Source: Chara braunii
Lineage: Eukaryota > Streptophyta > Charophyceae > Charales > Characeae
Reading direction: 5' to 3'
Assembly (NCBI GenBank): GCA_003427395.1
Contig: BFEA01000030.1
Location: 1,692,696 to 1,756,695 of the forward strand
DNA length: 64,000 nt
The notes under the pieces were generated by a model. That model made no database searches. It was not told the DNA's origin and worked only from the letters and a program-made list of their open reading frames with translations. A program made the position numbers and the translations under genes. Shown one piece after another: positions 1 to 10,917 of this stretch. Position 1 is the first letter of the stretch. Each line of letters starts with the position of its first letter.

Positions 1-99
<99 letters not shown>

Positions 100-100
100 G
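1..100. repeat. (AG)n then (ACAG)n microsatellite
   Basis: The window opens inside a pure AG dinucleotide run that changes near position 49 into an ACAG tetranucleotide run ending near 100. The AG run is cut by the window edge, so its true length is unknown. Confidence 0.97.
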
Positions 101-2860
101 GAGGAGATGGTGATGGCCGCTGTTGAAACTCCCAGAGCACTTGCGAGCGTGAACAGCACATCCACCCCATCCAGGCGTGCTCGGCGACCGGTACTTTGGC
201 AGCCCCACGCGGCCCTGCAAACCATTCCCAGCTGTTACTTTATTTTTTCTGTGGTTCGTACAGCCCGGTTCACACAGAGTGGGCCTTCAGTACGCCGCCT
301 GTGTCCAGGAGTAGACGTGGAATGTCAGTTTATCCAATCACTGTGGGCCCGAATGCTTTTATTTTTTCCTCCCAAAACTCGGACCGTGACCCCGGCCCGA
401 GCCCCTGAAGAATGCTGTATCGGTTATATTTACGACGTAGCCTACCCCCCGAAGAATGTGGTATTGGTATAGGTTATATTTACGATTTAGCTTACCCTTT
501 TCTTTTCTTTTTTTGATCTGATGATCATACCATTAGTCGTGTTTTTTTCCCAAAAATACCAAGGTGCCAGGCATCGAACCTCACATAGGTAAGAACAACA
601 CCTGAATGGAGGTCTTTTTTTCCTTTTTTTTTTTTTTTTAAAGCCTCCAATCTATTCATGTGGAGCATTGTGTGCGGGAAAACGGGTCCAGCCTTCCATG
701 ATAGAAAAGTTTACAGATTAAACCGCCAGTACCTTTCCCTGCTTGAAAAACAAATGCCCTCCGATTAACACGGGAGGCAGGCAGGCTTGGGACTACCAGC
801 GCGAAAGGGGTGGTGGCCCCAGCAAACATGAGGCCCGCCCCAGTTCGTGTTTTTTTGGCATGCAGGGCAGTTCTAGGTTCGGCATCGATAGCTGAGAAAG
901 GTACTCAGTCTGGTAGTTCAAGCTGCAAGCAGGGGAAAAGGAGGCTCGGGATAGCATTAATTACTCTGGGGGGCGCCAGAGGATTGACTGCCTGAGCCAG
1001 AAGGGAAAAGCACACCATAGCCTTGATGACACTGATGAGCCATCCGAGGATCGACTCTCTCTCCTCTTTATCTGCCTCTCAGACTTCAAATGTCTCATAC
1101 TTTGTCGAAGATCTTGTTAAGCGGTAGATCAGCATTGATTGCTCTGGATTGTTCCAAGGTCTTTGCTGTTGTTGATGGCTCCTTTTTATTGGTCGTGGTG
1201 ATTATCCACAACAGGGACTTGGGACATACAACCATCTGCAATACTTAGTACCATTTGGACATTCACCAGGTAAGGGAGGCACTTGGAATGCTCAAACGCT
1301 CAGAAGCTTCAACACATACATGCCAACTTGAGCATTAATAGTTTCTTCGAAACATTGTAGTAAATCTTTGCAGATCAAAGTAGGTACCGTTCAGCACCTG
1401 TGCAGATTCTCCAAGATCCGAAATCAATCTCCACTGGCTATTTTAGGGAGGCCGCTGTCTTTGATGGTTTGCGGGAGAGCATGGTTGGTCATCCCCCCTG
1501 ATAGTTCTGTCTTACACCGTTGCAGTCAGTGGTAGTTCACATCTGTGGGAGGGGGGGTCCACAGTCTCCTAGCGGTTTTTAGCAGAGCCAGTTGCGTCAT
1601 CACCCACAAAAGATTAAGCTTACATCACTGGCTCGCATCAGACCGTACTCGGGAGATCCACTGGTCTTCACCTGTCATGGGTACTCCTAACACCCTCCTA
1701 AATGACTGGGCTTTACGGAGGAAAGCTGCCATGGTAGGTTTGTAAGTCCCATTCTGTTGTCTTCATTTCCTAACGCTTGCGGCCTTCATTATGAGAATGG
1801 CTGTGTGGATGATGGGCATCAAACCACCAGTACTTGGCCCAGATACCGGCCATGGAAAAAAATAGAGTACAAACATTTCTTGTCGGATGAATTTGGGCGC
1901 TCTTGTAGTGGCTCGTACGTTTCCTAAAATGGTGGTTGGTTAGCTGGCATTACTTTAGGAAGTACTGGTGGTTAACGTGGACAGGTGTGTGACAAGTATG
2001 CTGATCTTCATGCAGTTATCTGAGCAAGGCGCATTGCCATCATCTGTGCCGTTTCATCTTTTCCTGGGTTTGGGGGGGGGGGGGAAGAAAAACACCTGCG
2101 AGCTTCGATGAGTGGGAGAGCTGCAGTGGTCAGGACTGTAGTCTTCACCTGGTTTTCTGAGTTTTGAGGAATAGCTTGTCCAGGATGTAACTTGAGGCAA
2201 ATCATGCAAAGGGGAGGTGGTGATTTTTTTTTCCAATTTTTTGTTTGTGTTTTTTTTACTTCGAGGCGGGGGGTCCCTTTGGTGAGGTGGTAGAAGTAGG
2301 CCACTAAGTTTGCCCGTGGATTGAATGCTCCATCTATTGGTGGGGAGCTGCACCTGCCGGAAACCGGCCCCAGTCTCCCTTGCATTATGGAGATGTTATG
2401 AAACCCAGTTCTGCCATGTCGTAGAGTGAAATAGAAAGGGATGCAGAAAAATGCAGAAAGTCATGACATAGAGTGAAATCGACGTGCAACCAGCGTGTGT
2501 CTGGAATCCAGCCTCTACGACAACCTGGGCCTTTTTTCAAAAAAAAAGAATGGAAAAAAAAACAGCAGAAAATTCATAAATGCAGAAACCTGCTTGCTTG
2601 GGAGGAAAACAGGCTGAGCCTCCTGACAACGGCCTCTCAGCAATATGGCTGTCAGATGAAATCCGGTGCCACTAGCCTGCGTCTGGAGCTGTCTCCTTTT
2701 TGATGATGCTTGGTGTTGTCCTTCTGCCTGTAGCACCTGCCTCTGAAGCTTTGTTATACTCTGTCACCTGCCAACTCCTACACCAGACACATAGTCAGTG
2801 GGATGTGGTTCCCCCCTCCCCGGATGCCACTGGAGTTCCACTAATGACCTGCGTAGCACG
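101..2860. other. non-coding stretch, no gene recognised
   Basis: Short open frames occur but none has recognisable domains, and stops are frequent in all frames. Near 618-655 a T-run is followed by a tract resembling one at 34000-34045 (AAGCTCCAATCTATTC-like), which could be a shared retroelement tail. Near 2320-2345 the minus strand carries AATAGATGGAGC, also present at 27005-27045 next to a LINE fragment. These are only hints of old retroelement pieces. Confidence 0.5.
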
Positions 2861-2957
2861 GCGAACCCGTCCGGGCGAACACGTTCTCCCATTCGCGCAA
2901 ATGGGTCGAGAACACATTCGTGAGAACGTGTTTTCTAGGCCAGCGAACGGGGTTCGC
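2861..2957. repeat. foldback (inverted repeat) element
   Basis: The arm starting GCGAACCCGT and ending AACACGTTCTC (2861-2888) is mirrored by GAGAACGTGTT (2922-2932) and ACGGGGTTCGC (to about 2957). The two paired blocks would form a long imperfect hairpin. No coding content or convincing target duplication is visible. It may be a small foldback transposon. Confidence 0.6.
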
Positions 2958-3044
2958 CTGGGCCGGTACCGGTCGCCGGCGAGGCTTTGGAGGGACCTGG
3001 GGGAGCGCCGGTGGTTGTCTTTGGGGTGGGGGCAGGCGCGGGGC

Positions 3045-3045
<1 letters not shown>

Positions 3046-3105
<60 letters not shown>

Positions 3106-3106
3106 N

Positions 3107-3141
<35 letters not shown>

Positions 3142-3163
3142 TGTGTGTCTGTGTGTGTGCCCC

Positions 3164-3203
<40 letters not shown>

Positions 3204-3206
3204 TAT
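3046..3206. repeat. (GT)n microsatellite with one N
   Basis: A GT dinucleotide array has a single N at 3106 and slightly impure copies after 3140. The single N suggests two contig ends were abutted inside the repeat, so the length here is unreliable. Frames reading poly-VC or poly-HT across it are artefacts. Confidence 0.95.
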
Positions 3207-4879
3207 GTGTCTGTGTGTATAGTGGGTGTGTAGAACACGGCTACTCCATATACAATGGGGAACGAGACCATGCATCAGTCCAAACGTATAGCGATAAGTT
3301 AGTAGCAGGCTTAACACAAATTGGATTAAGAGGGAAGTTTTAACTTAGTCATCAACTCCATAACAGGAGGATGTATGTTAGATTGGGGGGTTAATTAGGG
3401 GGGAGTATTTTTAGTAGTTAGGCTGAGGTTAGTTTGGTGTTAGGGGTGCAGCGCTACCGGGAGTGCTGCGCCCCACCCGGGCCGAAGCAACGGAGAGCGG
3501 ATGCGCGTTGGGGTGGAAGCCACGAACCGATTAGTGTGTCCGCGACAGCTTAACGGAGCGCTGCGATGGCACGTCTTGGGACTTCTGTTGAGATGAGGTA
3601 GGAGGGTTGTATGGTGGTAGGGGGTGGTGGATGCCACGTGGGGGAAGGCGCGAGACAGATTAGTATGACATGATGCCCCGTGGCATGGGTGGGTGGCTGG
3701 GGTTACTGTGGAAAGAGGAGAGAGCGTGTATATTGAAGAGACGGAGGGCTATTTGTGTTTTGGGCTTTCTTTTCTCCTACCTCTGCCTCTATTTCTCTGT
3801 CTCTTGCTTCGCCTGACCTAGCTGTTTGAAGGTCATTGTACATAGATTGAACTCTCTGTGCGGTCGCGTCGACAGGCTTGACGTTGTCGCTCACAACACA
3901 ATCACCTTCAAGAAGTTTTATGGAGGCGGCGGTGTCCTATTAATCCTTTCTGGCCAGTGCACTTTGCCAAGGGGCCGTATTAGCACTGGCTATGGGGAGG
4001 CGAAGGTGCTTCTCCCACAGGAAGAGGCAGGGGATGAGTTTGGTCGAGATAACGAACTGGCAGTTCGATCAGGGGATGACGGGAGTCGAGCGTCTCGTGA
4101 TGATCTGCAGAGTTGGGTGACTTCACGCGGTTCAAGGCAACTTCAGAAGGTGATGGGAGCTCGGCGTGCAGCAGCTTGTCGAAGTCGTCATCTAAAGTAA
4201 TTTTCTAAATTTCAATGTTGGATCTGATAGGGATCTGTTGGATAGATTGAGTCGTGATTTTCTATTCTGTCGTGCTTGGAATTTACGTTTTAAACCATTT
4301 TATTTTGATGATATGTAAGTCGGTAACTCCCTAGTCGTGATGGTCTGTAGACCTGTAATGCTTGAGGCCTGATATTCCTTTGGATGTTTACTCTGAATTC
4401 CTACTATGGTACAATATATTTTTTTTCAACATATGATGAATCTTATATGCTTCCCTTAAACATGTCCGGATTTCTTCTATCTTTTCATGATGCCGTATAT
4501 TCAAAAATCCTACATGGATTCATGATTTGAAACACTGAAGTTTTCTCGCAATCTTGAATACTGAATTGGTTCTCTCATGATGTTCTTTATTCATAAAGTA
4601 CTCGTAGTGTATTCAATTCCTCAATTTTTGTGAGTGTATGGATATCGATTCTTTTGATCTAGTTGGAAATTCTTTTTTTTTTTTTTTTTTTCCCTACCAA
4701 ATTACCAATGCTTTTTTTTTTTTTTTTTTTTTAGGATGATTGAGGATCATTTTGGATGATTTAGGATGTCAGAGTGGGTGATTGAGGTCATGAAATAGAG
4801 CTAGATGATGACTAATCAGAAAGATTGTCTACTCAGCACTGAATTACTATCCTATCCCTAATTTCCTGTATCCATTCCA
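3207..4879. other. non-coding stretch, no gene recognised
   Basis: GC-rich to about 4200, then AT-rich with T-runs at 4672-4692 and 4712-4732. A 124-codon plus-strand open frame at 3826-4200 has no domain I recognise. The tract at 3446-3480 (GCAGCGCTACCGGG-like) resembles 61211-61240 and may be another dispersed repeat. Confidence 0.5.
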
Positions 4880-5135
4880 AACAACCAATCACAATTGAGC
4901 CCGTGTTGTACACCAATCAGGCCTCTTCCCGGTCTCACACCCCAATTTGGCTCGGTTACAGGGCAGCGCTACCCACCCCAGCTCCGACCATTGTTGGCCA
5001 GATTGTAGCCATTGGTCAAGTTTGCAGATTGCCTTCCTCCCTCGGCAATTCCAGACCTCTATACAAAGCCTCGAGCTCCTACACAAGCAGGTTACAGGGC
5101 ACTGCCCCAGCGCCGGCTAGCATCGTTCTGGCGCC
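4880..5135 (-). repeat. dispersed repeat family A, copy 1
   Basis: On the minus strand this contains two internal units built on GGAGCTGGGG or GGCGCTGGGG followed by GCCCTGTAACC, roughly 110 bp apart. The same double-unit architecture is found on the plus strand at 7384-7860 and 61610-62010, with a partial copy at 63925-64000. No coding content is seen and the class is unknown. Confidence 0.75.
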
Positions 5136-5796
5136 AACTCAACCTTGCCATTGCACAAGAGGACTCAATTAGGAAATTAGCTAATCTAGAATGCCAACTA
5201 GAAATCAAGGATCTGATAATATCAGAATCTTGATCAGCAAAACTTTCTGATGATGAAATTTGACGAGTACCCTGAGATGATCACAAAGATGATGGATAAT
5301 GATGACGACGCTGATAATTATTTCTCTGCACCCCTCTCCTTCTTCCATGTATTCTCCTCCTCTCCCCTCATTTCCTCTTCTCCTCTCGATGCCTCCGCTG
5401 AGCCGAACCCCGCTATCAGCATGAAGTTCCTATCAGCCCCAACGAGAGAGAGAACCTCCCCATTCCCTTCTACCTTGAGGTAACCGGTCCCCCCAAAAGG
5501 TGTACCTCAAAACTAACACTCTGACCTAGTCTGCCTCCGCCAGGAGATAATGCGCCCCCATACACATCTCCCAGCCCCAGCCCAGGTCAGCTCCCATCAT
5601 CTGCATCTACTCCCTGGAGGGCAATGACCTCCCACCTTGTGTTGCCCCGCGGAGTAGCGCTCCCTTCCTGACCAACCTACCTACCAACTAGACCATAGCC
5701 TATCTGGGAGATGAGAATATAATCACAAACACAGAGATGACTACTGATTCATGAAAAAAAGAATAACAAAACCGTGATGATGATGATGATGATGAT

Positions 5797-5842
<46 letters not shown>

Positions 5843-5869
5843 AAAGATTCAGATTGGTAGATGATGATG

Positions 5870-5928
<59 letters not shown>

Positions 5929-6189
5929 ATAAAATTGGCAAAAATAAATAAAGAACGTTGGACTTGCGATACCCTAATGGCATCGGTGTGGAAGATTGAC
6001 AGCTCACTATTGCTGTAATGAAAATAGAAGATGACGATGATTACGATTTTTACAGAGAAGTCTAGATGATGACCATGAAGAAGATAAAAAGAAAATGAAA
6101 AGAAGATAAATAACATGGATGGCGAATTAGAGAAGCCGATGATGATTACCACAGGTAACCAATTGGGCGCGCGTTAGCGCTAGCACTAG
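5136..6189. repeat. (GAT)n trinucleotide array in non-coding sequence
   Basis: The core is a long GAT/ATG array at about 5776-5926 with short interruptions. The surrounding sequence has no recognisable gene. The poly-Ser/poly-His frame read from the array on the minus strand is a repeat artefact. Confidence 0.85.
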
Positions 6190-6560
6190 CGTTATGGCTG
6201 GCGGGCGCCGGGCCGCCGCAGCACGCGGATGGTGGCATGCTGGTTGCTTGCAGGTGAGGCGCTGGCTGGTCGGAGGTGGCGGGGCGCTGGCTTCTCACAG
6301 GTTGCGAGACGCTGGCTTCTCGCGAGTGGCGAGGCGCTGGCTGTGTGAGTGCAGCGAGGCGCTGGCTGCTGGCGGGGGGCGAGGCGCTGGCTGCTGGCGG
6401 GGGGCGAGGCGCTGACAACAGGTGAGTGGTGGGGCGCTTGTGACTTGCGACTGGCGAGGCGCTGGCTTGTGGTGACTAGTAACATGCTAGCTGACATGTG
6501 GCGCGGTGCTGGCAACGAACGGGAGGGAGGCGCTGGTGCGAGAGTGCTGTGATGTTGTGA
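6190..6560. repeat. GC-rich minisatellite, GAGGCGCTGGCT core
   Basis: A degenerate unit of about 24-32 bp with the core GCGAGGCGCTGGCT recurs at least eight times. The copies near 6355-6415 are nearly identical. Open frames on both strands simply follow the repeat, so I do not call a gene. Confidence 0.8.
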
Positions 6561-7383
6561 AGTAGATGCGGTTTAGCGCTTGATGCACGCGCGGTATTCA
6601 GAGGCGCTGGGTCATTACTACGTCACAGGCTGACGTGGCATCTGGCCTGAGGCACAAAGGAAAATGGAGAATGGTAGCGCCAACTGCTGTTTGAACATTT
6701 TCCCTATGTTTTTCACATGAAGTACTGCATAGCCAAGACCTTTAAAGAGGCTGGAGAGCTCATGCGAGTCGACGAAAGTCGATGTCGGTGGAGGAAAGTG
6801 GAGTCAGCCTCGTGGAGACCAAAGTGCGGAGAACGTTGGTCCGACTTGAAGAATCATCACAGTGCCACTGGGAAAGTATCATCAAGAGGGTGGCTAGGAG
6901 GTCATCATCAATCTATATATGTGCTTTCGTCTGTTTTTTGTCTTGTGCAGGTTATCCATCAAGAGCATCAAGATTGTCATCATTGTCATTTCAGCGGGGG
7001 GTTTTCATCAAGGACACCGTCATTTTTGTAATCTAGTTGGAAAGTGTAAGTTCATAAGTGCTGAAATTTTGCCCTGTAGAGTGTACTCTCGTATATGTTT
7101 TTTTTGCACTGGTCGTGGGAGATATACTTGGACTTGGGTAGTGAGGTCTTCTTCTTCAACTTACCCCTCTATGCGGGGGTCACATAGGTAGGGTTGAGCT
7201 TAGTATTTGGATAGGTGGGTTGAGGCAGTTGTAGAGTGGTCTGTTTTGGATATGTTGCCTCCTGAGTTATCCCAAATTGATCCTCATTCTTCAGAAGTAA
7301 GTCTGTTGGTTTCAGTTGTTTATGGGTGGTTTTGAGAATGTTTTAGGATTATGGGGACTTCTAGCTAGTTGAACCCGTTTTAG
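6561..7383. other. non-coding stretch, no gene recognised
   Basis: Several short plus-strand frames of 60-104 codons occur between 6717 and 7191. None shows a known domain or clean splice structure. It leads into the dispersed repeat at 7384. Confidence 0.4.
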
Positions 7384-7860
7384 GATGTTTGATAGTGGTA
7401 CATTCATGGATCTGCAGTTGTTCATTGCCAAAATGACGCTGGCCGGTGCTGGTATGTTGCCCTGTAACCTGCTGATTGTAGGAGCGCGAGGCCTGGTAGA
7501 GAGATCTTGGGATGCTTTGAGGTGGGCATTCCAAGGGATAACCAAGGGTTGCTGTTGGGATGACGTTGGCCGGAGCTGGGGCGAGTCATGTTGCTGTAAC
7601 CTAGTCAGGTGGGGGTGTGAGGCCTGGGAGAGCTCGACAGGGATAAGACAGTGTTGGACAGTCTTAGAGAGTTTTGTTTGGGAGTCTAGGGGTTCTGAGC
7701 ATTCGAAAACAAGTCATTCATAGTTTTCCAACCTCTTCTTTAATTTTCTTGAATTCCCTAAAAAAAAAAAGACTTCGTAACTGCTGCTTGAGTAGCCTAG
7801 CAATAGGTCAACAATTATCCATGTCTTTCCTAAAATTTCCTGAACTCATTTAAACCACCG
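7384..7860 (+). repeat. dispersed repeat family A, copy 2
   Basis: Two internal units (GACGCTGGCCGGTGCTGG and GACGTTGGCCGGAGCTGG, each followed by a CTGTAACCT block) are succeeded by GAGGCCTGGTAGAGAGAT and a 3' tail GCTTGAGTAGCCTAGCAATA. The order and spacing match the copy at 61610-62010, including the AT-rich tail. This looks like a non-autonomous mobile repeat of about 450 bp. Confidence 0.8.
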
Positions 7861-8890
7861 TTCTTTCCGCCACAGAGAACCCCTAGTCCCGGTGAGTTAG
7901 GGGCGGGCTTTTCGGCACGTAGCCGCCCGTAACTCGTCGATCTCCCAAAGTCCCAGGCAAGTAAACCAAGGCCCCACGCTGGAGACGGCGAATGACGGCG
8001 AATTCCATCGACGGCCGTCGAGACGTAAATCCGGTCTAGTGTTCGGGCCGCCGACAACCTCTATCGGACTTCCTAGCGTTGGCGGAAAATGAAGGCCTAA
8101 GGCGAAAAAAAAAAAAAAAAAAACAAATTTTCACGGCCGCGCAATTTTTTTTTTCCCGTCATTACCGTTGTCCCTGTACTATCGATATATACGAATGTGA
8201 AAACACGTTCTGTGGTGTATTGTCCGGTCCATTTTCTAGGGTTTCGTTCGGCTAGTGACATTCCCTCCGTTCGGGATCGTGTACGGCAGTCTGCCATCGC
8301 CACGAACCCTAAACCAAACCCTCCATCCTTCCTGTCTTCTTTCCCTTCGCCGTCATACCCAGCCCCCGAGCGCCCGCCTCCTGCACCGAAGCCGACGGTG
8401 GCGTGCCCGTCATTGCTTTGCGGCGGGCAGATAGCAATGCTTCGTCGTTGTGTTGTTGCCTTAGTGCGTGGTGCTGCGTGGTCGTTTAGGGTTCGTTTGT
8501 GGTGTTGTGTGTCACTGTCGGCATGTGTTCGCGTGGTCACAGAGCCGCCGTCACCTTGTTTCCCCATGCACTGCACCTCCTGCATCCACCTCGTCTGGCA
8601 AGCACGTGACATTGTCACGACGCACGACATAATACAGGCAGCATTGAACTCACCTGCACCGGCTGTGTGTGCGTGCATGCGTGACTCCTGTTGTGTGTTC
8701 GTCGGTGTGCTGCCTCGTCCTTTGGTCGATTCTACTGTGCGCATGAGCTCGCGCGTTTGGAGTTGTGTCACCCATTTGTGTTCCTCCACGTGGTCACAGG
8801 TTTGTGTAACTGAGAGTGTCGTCGTGTGCGTGTGCGTGTGTATTCGTGTGCGTGCGTTTTTGTGTGCTGCGGACGAAGTTAGGTGTTGAA
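7861..8890. other. GC-rich region with open frames on both strands, uncertain
   Basis: Two 230-codon frames overlap on opposite strands (8197-8889 plus, 8097-8789 minus). Neither shows a known domain, and openness on both strands is what GC-rich sequence with few TA dinucleotides gives by chance. It could be the 5' part of a host gene, but nothing demonstrates that. Confidence 0.25.
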
Positions 8891-9421
8891 TTTTTTTTTT
8901 TTTTTGTCATATTTTTTCCTTTCTTTGATTCTTTACTTCGTACACTCCACGTGTTTTTTCCTTTACGACGCTTCTTCATCCTTTACGCGGCTTCTTTTTT
9001 TTTTTTCTTATCTTCTTCATCTTTTTTTTTTTTTTTTTTTTCCCTTTTTCTTTTTCTTCTTCTTCTTCTCAGTCGCCGACACTCTATTCTCAGACTGGTC
9101 GGAATAGGGAACTTGCACGTTTGCGCCTGAGAAGTGTGCACGCGGAGAAGTATTGAAACACCTAGTCGACCTTTGTGCGAGAAGCAGCTTATGACTGTTG
9201 TTTTGACTTTTCAGTTTCCAGTTTTTTTTGTTTTTTTTTTTTTTCTTCTTCTTCTTCTTCCTCTTCTTGTAGTTTTTTTTCGTCTTCATCATATTCTTGT
9301 TCTTCGTCTCATCTCCATCGAGACGCTTATTGTTGTTTTTGTCGCCCAACATCTCATCCGAGTTGCTGACCTTGTATGTATAGGTTTCGGCTGCGGATCT
9401 TTCCTTCGTTTCTGCTCTTCC

Positions 9422-9426
<5 letters not shown>
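8891..9426. repeat. T-rich low-complexity tracts
   Basis: Poly-T and TTC tracts dominate (about 8889-8905, 8994-9010, 9022-9067, 9222-9270). Frames rich in Phe or Lys across them are not genes. Confidence 0.85.
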
Positions 9427-9467
<41 letters not shown>

Positions 9468-9540
9468 TCACAAACAGAACTGCCCGGTAAACCGTAGGCA
9501 GAGAGAGAGAAGAGGACAACAAACGAGGGGCTGTGACAAA

Positions 9541-9609
9541 CTGTTTCGTCGAGTTTCACCGACTCATCAAGGAGACTGAATATATATATATATATATCGT
9601 CTCAAACAG
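9541..9609 (-). ncRNA. hammerhead ribozyme candidate
   Basis: Read on the minus strand, all parts of a hammerhead are in order. Stem III is CTGT paired with ACAG. The putative cleavage triplet is GTT. Stem I pairs GAGAC with GTCTC under an AT-rich hairpin. Next come the core TTGATGA, a stem II of GTCG/CGAC closing an 8-nt loop, and GAAAC. The one departure from the CUGAUGA consensus is U at core position 3, next to a likely U-C mismatch at the base of stem I, so activity may be reduced. Hammerheads of this size are known in retrozymes, satellite repeats and Penelope-like elements. The assignment is by eye. Confidence 0.55.
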
Positions 9610-9619
9610 TATATATATA

Positions 9620-9664
<45 letters not shown>

Positions 9665-9771
9665 TCACAAACAGAACTGCCCGGTAAACCGTAGGCAGAG
9701 AGAGAGAAGAGGACAACAAACGAGGGGCTGTGACAAACTGTTTCGTCGGAGTTTCACCGGCTATATATATA

Positions 9772-9809
9772 CTGTCTCTTATACACATCTAGATGTGTAT
9801 AAGAGACAG
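9772..9809. other. Nextera (Tn5) mate-pair junction adapter left in assembly
   Basis: CTGTCTCTTATACACATCT at 9772-9790 is followed directly by its reverse complement at 9791-9809. This is the Tn5 mosaic end in the inverted arrangement created when Nextera mate-pair fragments are circularised. It is a library artefact, not biology. The 64 bp after it (9810-9873) does not belong to the repeat unit and is probably joined chimerically. Confidence 0.97.
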
Positions 9810-9978
9810 GTAACGGCCCCGACCACTGCCGCTCGACCTGGCCGGAAAAAACCGTAGCAGGAAGCTGGCGAAGTATATATATCGTCAAATAGAACTGCCC
9901 GGTAAACCGTAGGCAGATAGGGAGAAGAGGACAACAAACGAGGGGCTGTGACAAACTGTTTCGTCGGAGTTTCACCGG

Positions 9979-10014
<36 letters not shown>

Positions 10015-10189
10015 AGGATGTGTTCGGACGTTCGGGATCAATTGTAGAAAAAAAATAAAAAACGCTTTGGATGTATGGGCGAAGGGATTTTCCTTCGCGA
10101 TTTCCAACTTCATGTAAAACCGTGGGGAAATAAGCAGTGCTAAGAAAAGATAAAGAAAGTAAGATGTGTATTTACAAAAAAAATCAGAT

Positions 10190-10195
10190 TTTTAT

Positions 10196-10234
<39 letters not shown>

Positions 10235-10386
10235 TCGCTAAGCGCGCGCGGTGCGGGCGGTGCGGGCCACGCCCCAAAAAATAAGAGTAACTGGCTACGA
10301 AGTCAAACTTTAATTCACGAATTAAAAAAATAACAAATAGAAAGAAAAAAAAATGTAAGAGAAAGACGAAGAGAGACGGAGATAGA

Positions 10387-10476
<90 letters not shown>

Positions 10477-10705
10477 TAGAGATAGATACATAGATAGACA
10501 GAGAGAGAGAGAGAGAGAGCAGTAACGAAAGAGCAAAGAACAAAAAAAAATGAACACGAGTATAAAAAGAAGAAAAGTTTGATATGAAGATTTTTCGTTT
10601 CATTTAAGTTAGCAAGTGACCGCAGTATGATCAAGGCACAATTATTGCATAGTGGAATCAATATTGACTTAAAAAAGAGGAATAATATTACGGTTTTTTT
10701 TTTTT

Positions 10706-10757
<52 letters not shown>

Positions 10758-10760
10758 CTT
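10190..10760. repeat. AT, poly-A and CT low-complexity tracts
   Basis: An AT run lies at about 10198-10232, an A-run of 87 bases at 10388-10474, a short GA run at 10499-10519, and a T-run followed by (CT)n at about 10693-10755. Frames reading poly-Phe across the A-run are artefacts. Confidence 0.95.
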
Positions 10761-10917
10761 CCCCCCTTATTTATTTGTCTTTCCCTTCCCATCTCTCTTG
10801 TCGGGGCAATTACGTAACTGAAACCGAAGACGACCATCTAAAAATTTGTCATTAAGGCAACGACTGGACAACCGCCCAATCAACATCTTTGTCTTCTTAT
10901 CTCTCTTATAAGACCAA

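Larger units (their letters stand above)
9427..10012 (-). repeat. (AT)n-linked tandem repeat cluster, three copies
   Basis: Three copies of a unit of about 95 bp (9466-9560, 9663-9762, about 9885-9982) contain the block CTGCCCGGTAAACCGTAGGC and end in CAAACTGTTTCGTCG. They are separated by AT dinucleotide runs. Read on the minus strand, the units carry halves of a hammerhead ribozyme. Copies 2 and 3 have lost the catalytic-core half that copy 1 retains. A sequencing adapter sits inside the cluster, so the arrangement may be partly an assembly product. Confidence 0.85.

Noticed and set aside
1025-1065. Second hammerhead at CTGATGAG
   Set aside because: The core heptamer is present but there is no GAAAC box after a stem II.
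2700-3343. Cys/Val- or His/Thr-repeat proteins
   Set aside because: Translation of the (GT)n array that also contains a single N.
5700-6152. Poly-Ser/poly-His protein
   Set aside because: Translation of the (GAT)n array; flanks show no domain.
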